A stretch of DNA of 7,945 nucleotides, from positions 1 through 7,945 of the forward strand of contig JBBDSJ010000046.1 in assembly GCA_040905025.1 (NCBI GenBank), in the 5' to 3' direction. Source of the DNA: JBBDSJ01 sp040905025. Lineage in GTDB: Bacteria; Pseudomonadota; Gammaproteobacteria; Methylohalomonadales; Methylohalomonadaceae. Shown one piece after another: positions 6,147-7,945 of this stretch. The notes under the pieces were generated by a model, which was not told where the DNA came from, did no database searches, and saw only the letters and a list, made by a program, of their open reading frames with translations. The position numbers were made by a program, and so were the translations under genes. How positions within the stretch are numbered: position 1 is the first letter of the stretch; each line of letters opens with the position of its first letter.

Positions 6147-7583
6147 ATGTCAGATACCAAACGCAGTGATCTAGTCGTTCTCGGTGCCGGACCCGGTGGC
6201 TACACCGCCGCATTCCGGGCCGCCGATCTGGGCAAAAAAGTCACACTGATCGAACGTTATCCCACGCTCGGTGGTGTATGCCTGAATGTCGGCTGCATTC
6301 CGTCAAAGGCGTTGCTGCATGTTGCGCGCGTGCTGGCTGAAATTGAAGAACTCGGTGAACTGGGCATTGACCTGGGCAAGCCAAAACCTGACCCCAAAAC
6401 CATACGCCAGTTCAGCGAACAAACCGTCAGCAAACTCACCGGTGGTTTGCAACAAATGGCCAAACAGCGCGGCGTCGAAGTCATTCATGGCACGGCCGGT
6501 TTCAGTTCACCGCATTCAGTCACGGTGAAAAACAAAGACAGCACCACGGAAGTCAGTTTTGATCAGATTATTGTTGCCGCAGGCTCACGGCCAATTCCAT
6601 TACCGGCCAGCCTGCTGGAGCAAAGCGATGATCCACGCATTCTGGATTCGACTTCGGCACTGCAACTGAATCCAATGCCAAAACGTCTGCTGGTGATCGG
6701 CGGCGGTATTATCGGGCTGGAAATGGCGACGGTGTATGATGCACTTGGCAGTGATGTCACCGTCGTTGAAATGCAGGATCAACTCATTCCCGGCTGTGAT
6801 GCTGATCTGGTACGGCCACTGGCCAAACGCATCAAGGATCGCTATCAGGCGATTTATCTGAATACCCGTGTCAGCGCTGTCAAATTATTGAAAAGTCATA
6901 TTGAAGTCCGCTTTGACGGTGACAGCAAAACACCGGACCAGGCCGAATTCGATGCGGTACTGGTCGCGATTGGCCGGCGCCCCAATGGTGATTTACTGGC
7001 ATGTGACAAGGCCGGCCTGCGCGTCGATGAACGCGGCTTTATTCCGGTCGACGATCAGATGCGCACCAACGTGCCGAATATCTTTGCCATTGGTGATATC
7101 AATGGTCAGCCGATGCTCGCACACAAGGCCAGCCATGAAGGCAAGGTCGCGGCGGAAGTTGCCGCCGGTCACAAGAGCGGCTTCGAAGATCGCGTGATTC
7201 CGTCGGTGGCTTATACCGATCCGGAAGTCGCCTGGGCCGGCCTCACCGAAACCGAAGCTAAACAAAACAGCATCGCATATGCCAAAGGCGTATTCCCATG
7301 GGCAGCCAGCGGCCGGTCGTTGACACTGGGACGCTCGGAAGGCCTGACCAAAATCCTGTTTGAACCGGACACACAACGTATTCTCGGTATCGGCATCTGC
7401 GGTCCGCATGCCGGTGACCTGATTGCCGAAGGTGTGCTGGCGATCGAAATGGGCGCCGATGCCGGTGACCTCGCTCTGACCATTCACCCGCACCCGACAC
7501 TTTCCGAGACCATCGGTTTTGCCGCCGAAGTATTCGAAGGCACGATTACCGATCTTTATATTCCGCGGAAGAAAGCGCAATAA
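6147..7583 (+). CDS. lpdA: Dihydrolipoyl dehydrogenase, E3 component
   Basis: This FAD flavoprotein reoxidises the dihydrolipoyl group of E2 and reduces NAD+. Its 478 residues are typical of the family. The N-terminal FAD-binding motif GAGPGG lies at 13-18. The redox-active disulfide is C45 and C50 in GGVCLNVGCIPSK. The NAD-binding motif GGGIIG is at 185-190, followed by E208 at the end of the second strand, as expected for NAD+ preference. The second FAD contact AIGD is at 314-317. The C-terminal dimerisation domain carries the catalytic pair H449 and E454 in HPHPTLSE. It has no N-terminal lipoyl domain, unlike the E3 of some betaproteobacteria. Only 7 bp separate it from the aceF stop, with a weak GAG at 6138-6140 overlapping that stop, which suggests translational coupling. 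It could also serve 2-oxoglutarate dehydrogenase and the glycine cleavage system if it is the only E3 in the genome. Confidence 0.97.
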   Translation: MSDTKRSDLVVLGAGPGGYTAAFRAADLGKKVTLIERYPTLGGVCLNVGCIPSKALLHVARVLAEIEELGELGIDLGKPKPDPKTIRQFSEQTVSKLTGGLQQMAKQRGVEVIHGTAGFSSPHSVTVKNKDSTTEVSFDQIIVAAGSRPIPLPASLLEQSDDPRILDSTSALQLNPMPKRLLVIGGGIIGLEMATVYDALGSDVTVVEMQDQLIPGCDADLVRPLAKRIKDRYQAIYLNTRVSAVKLLKSHIEVRFDGDSKTPDQAEFDAVLVAIGRRPNGDLLACDKAGLRVDERGFIPVDDQMRTNVPNIFAIGDINGQPMLAHKASHEGKVAAEVAAGHKSGFEDRVIPSVAYTDPEVAWAGLTETEAKQNSIAYAKGVFPWAASGRSLTLGRSEGLTKILFEPDTQRILGIGICGPHAGDLIAEGVLAIEMGADAGDLALTIHPHPTLSETIGFAAEVFEGTITDLYIPRKKAQ

Positions 7584-7617
7584 TTTCCTAGCCACCTGCC
7601 TGACGTTGTCTAATCAT

Positions 7618-7713
7618 GGATTTCTCCGCTACGTGCTGCGCACTCCGGTCGAAATGACAGGACAATTTGTTATCACCCTGTCATCCCGACTGAACGCAGT
7701 GAGCGGAGGGATC
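7618..7713. repeat. Long imperfect palindrome after lpdA, possible repeat element or terminator
   Basis: The left arm (7618-7661) and right arm (7677-7713) are imperfect reverse complements around a 15-nt centre (7662-7676). The innermost 8 bp are ATGACAGG against CCTGTCAT, and CTCCGCT (7624-7630) mirrors AGCGGAG (7700-7706), with CTGCG against CGCAG between them. The outer ends are GAT (7619-7621) and ATC (7711-7713). The right arm, with GTCATCCCGA early and GGGATC at its outer end, resembles palindromic repeats I recall as scattered in many bacterial genomes. That similarity is from memory. On the mRNA it would fold into a long hairpin 34 nt after the lpdA stop, followed by TTGCTTTT, so it may also end operon transcription. 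No transposase or clear target duplication is seen. Confidence 0.6.
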
Positions 7714-7742
7714 TTGCTTTTACCTTCAGTCAAGCCGATAAA
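7714..7742 (+). promoter_or_regulatory. Possible promoter for the Nudix gene
   Basis: TTGCTT (7714-7719; 3 of 6 to TTGACA) and GATAAA (7737-7742; 4 of 6 to TATAAT) are spaced by 17 bp. The -35 begins one base after the palindrome's outer end. The predicted start near 7750 gives a leader of roughly 46 nt to ATG 7796, or 28 nt to GTG 7778. The match is modest. Confidence 0.3.
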
Positions 7743-7795
7743 ACGCATAGACGTTGGCCACAGGTGTAAAGGTGAGTGTGTTACATTTCCTGCCT

Positions 7796-7945
7796 ATGCA
7801 AGCCGTCAACCCGACAACTATTGAAAAACGTTTCGCCATCTGCGTGATACAGAATGATCAGGCTGAACTGTTGCTGGTCAAACGTACCATGCATCGGAAC
7901 TTCAACCCGGGCCTCTGGGGTTTCCCCGGCGGTCATATCGAAACC
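7796..7945 (+). CDS. N-terminal fragment of a Nudix hydrolase
   Basis: Fifty codons are visible before the window ends. The reading includes ELLLVKR (24-30) and GLWGFPGGHIET (39-50). The order of a beta-strand ending in LLVKR, then WGFPGG, is typical of the segment just before the Nudix box (GX5EX7REUXEEXGU), and the box itself begins at G46. Nudix enzymes cleave nucleoside diphosphates linked to another moiety, such as oxidised or capped nucleotides and ADP-ribose; the substrate cannot be told from this part. ATG 7796 has no ribosome binding site. GTG 7778, in frame and six codons earlier, has AAAGG (7768-7772) 5 nt upstream and may be the real start. The gene is co-oriented with lpdA but separated by the palindrome and a possible promoter, so it is probably its own unit. 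Confidence 0.85.
   Translation, partial: MQAVNPTTIEKRFAICVIQNDQAELLLVKRTMHRNFNPGLWGFPGGHIET

Noticed and set aside
1..7945. Search for CRISPR arrays, tRNA or rRNA genes, insertion sequences, phage genes and toxin-antitoxin pairs
   Set aside because: No regularly spaced repeats, cloverleaf-like sequences, transposase motifs or small adjacent gene pairs were seen. The window is almost fully explained by housekeeping genes and short spacers.

Overview
The window comes from a bacterial chromosome, most likely a non-enteric gammaproteobacterium. The grounds are a homodimeric-type pyruvate dehydrogenase E1, the order aceE-aceF-lpdA, moderately GC-rich coding DNA, and an intergenic palindrome resembling the REP elements of pseudomonads and relatives. 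This placement is inferred from recognised protein families and gene order; no database search was made.

Layout. Positions 1-73 (minus) hold the first 24 codons of a membrane protein, possibly a K+/H+ antiporter. Positions 282-1766 (minus) encode a complete M17 (leucyl aminopeptidase family) metallopeptidase. A 176-bp divergent intergenic region (1767-1942) carries a good candidate promoter for the rightward operon, with an ArcA-box-like sequence over its -10 box and an imperfect dyad over its -35. Then come aceE (1943-4648), aceF (4760-6139) and lpdA (6147-7583): the E1, E2 and E3 subunits of the pyruvate dehydrogenase complex. An imperfect palindrome of about 96 bp follows lpdA (7618-7713), and the window ends inside a Nudix hydrolase gene (from 7796).

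How the genes work together. AceE decarboxylates pyruvate with thiamine diphosphate and reductively acetylates the lipoyl group of AceF. AceF passes the acetyl group to CoA. LpdA reoxidises the dihydrolipoyl group and makes NADH. The aceF-lpdA gap is only 7 bp, which suggests coupled translation. The aceE-aceF gap is 111 bp and holds a REP-like hairpin and a second imperfect hairpin, which could give E1 and E2/E3 different mRNA stability or expression. The peptidase and the two partial genes have no evident functional link to the complex.

Overall this is a conserved housekeeping region. I see no CRISPR array, transposase, phage gene, tRNA, rRNA or undescribed multi-gene system. The points worth a second look are non-coding: the REP-like element inside the operon, the palindrome after lpdA, and the architecture of the aceE promoter.
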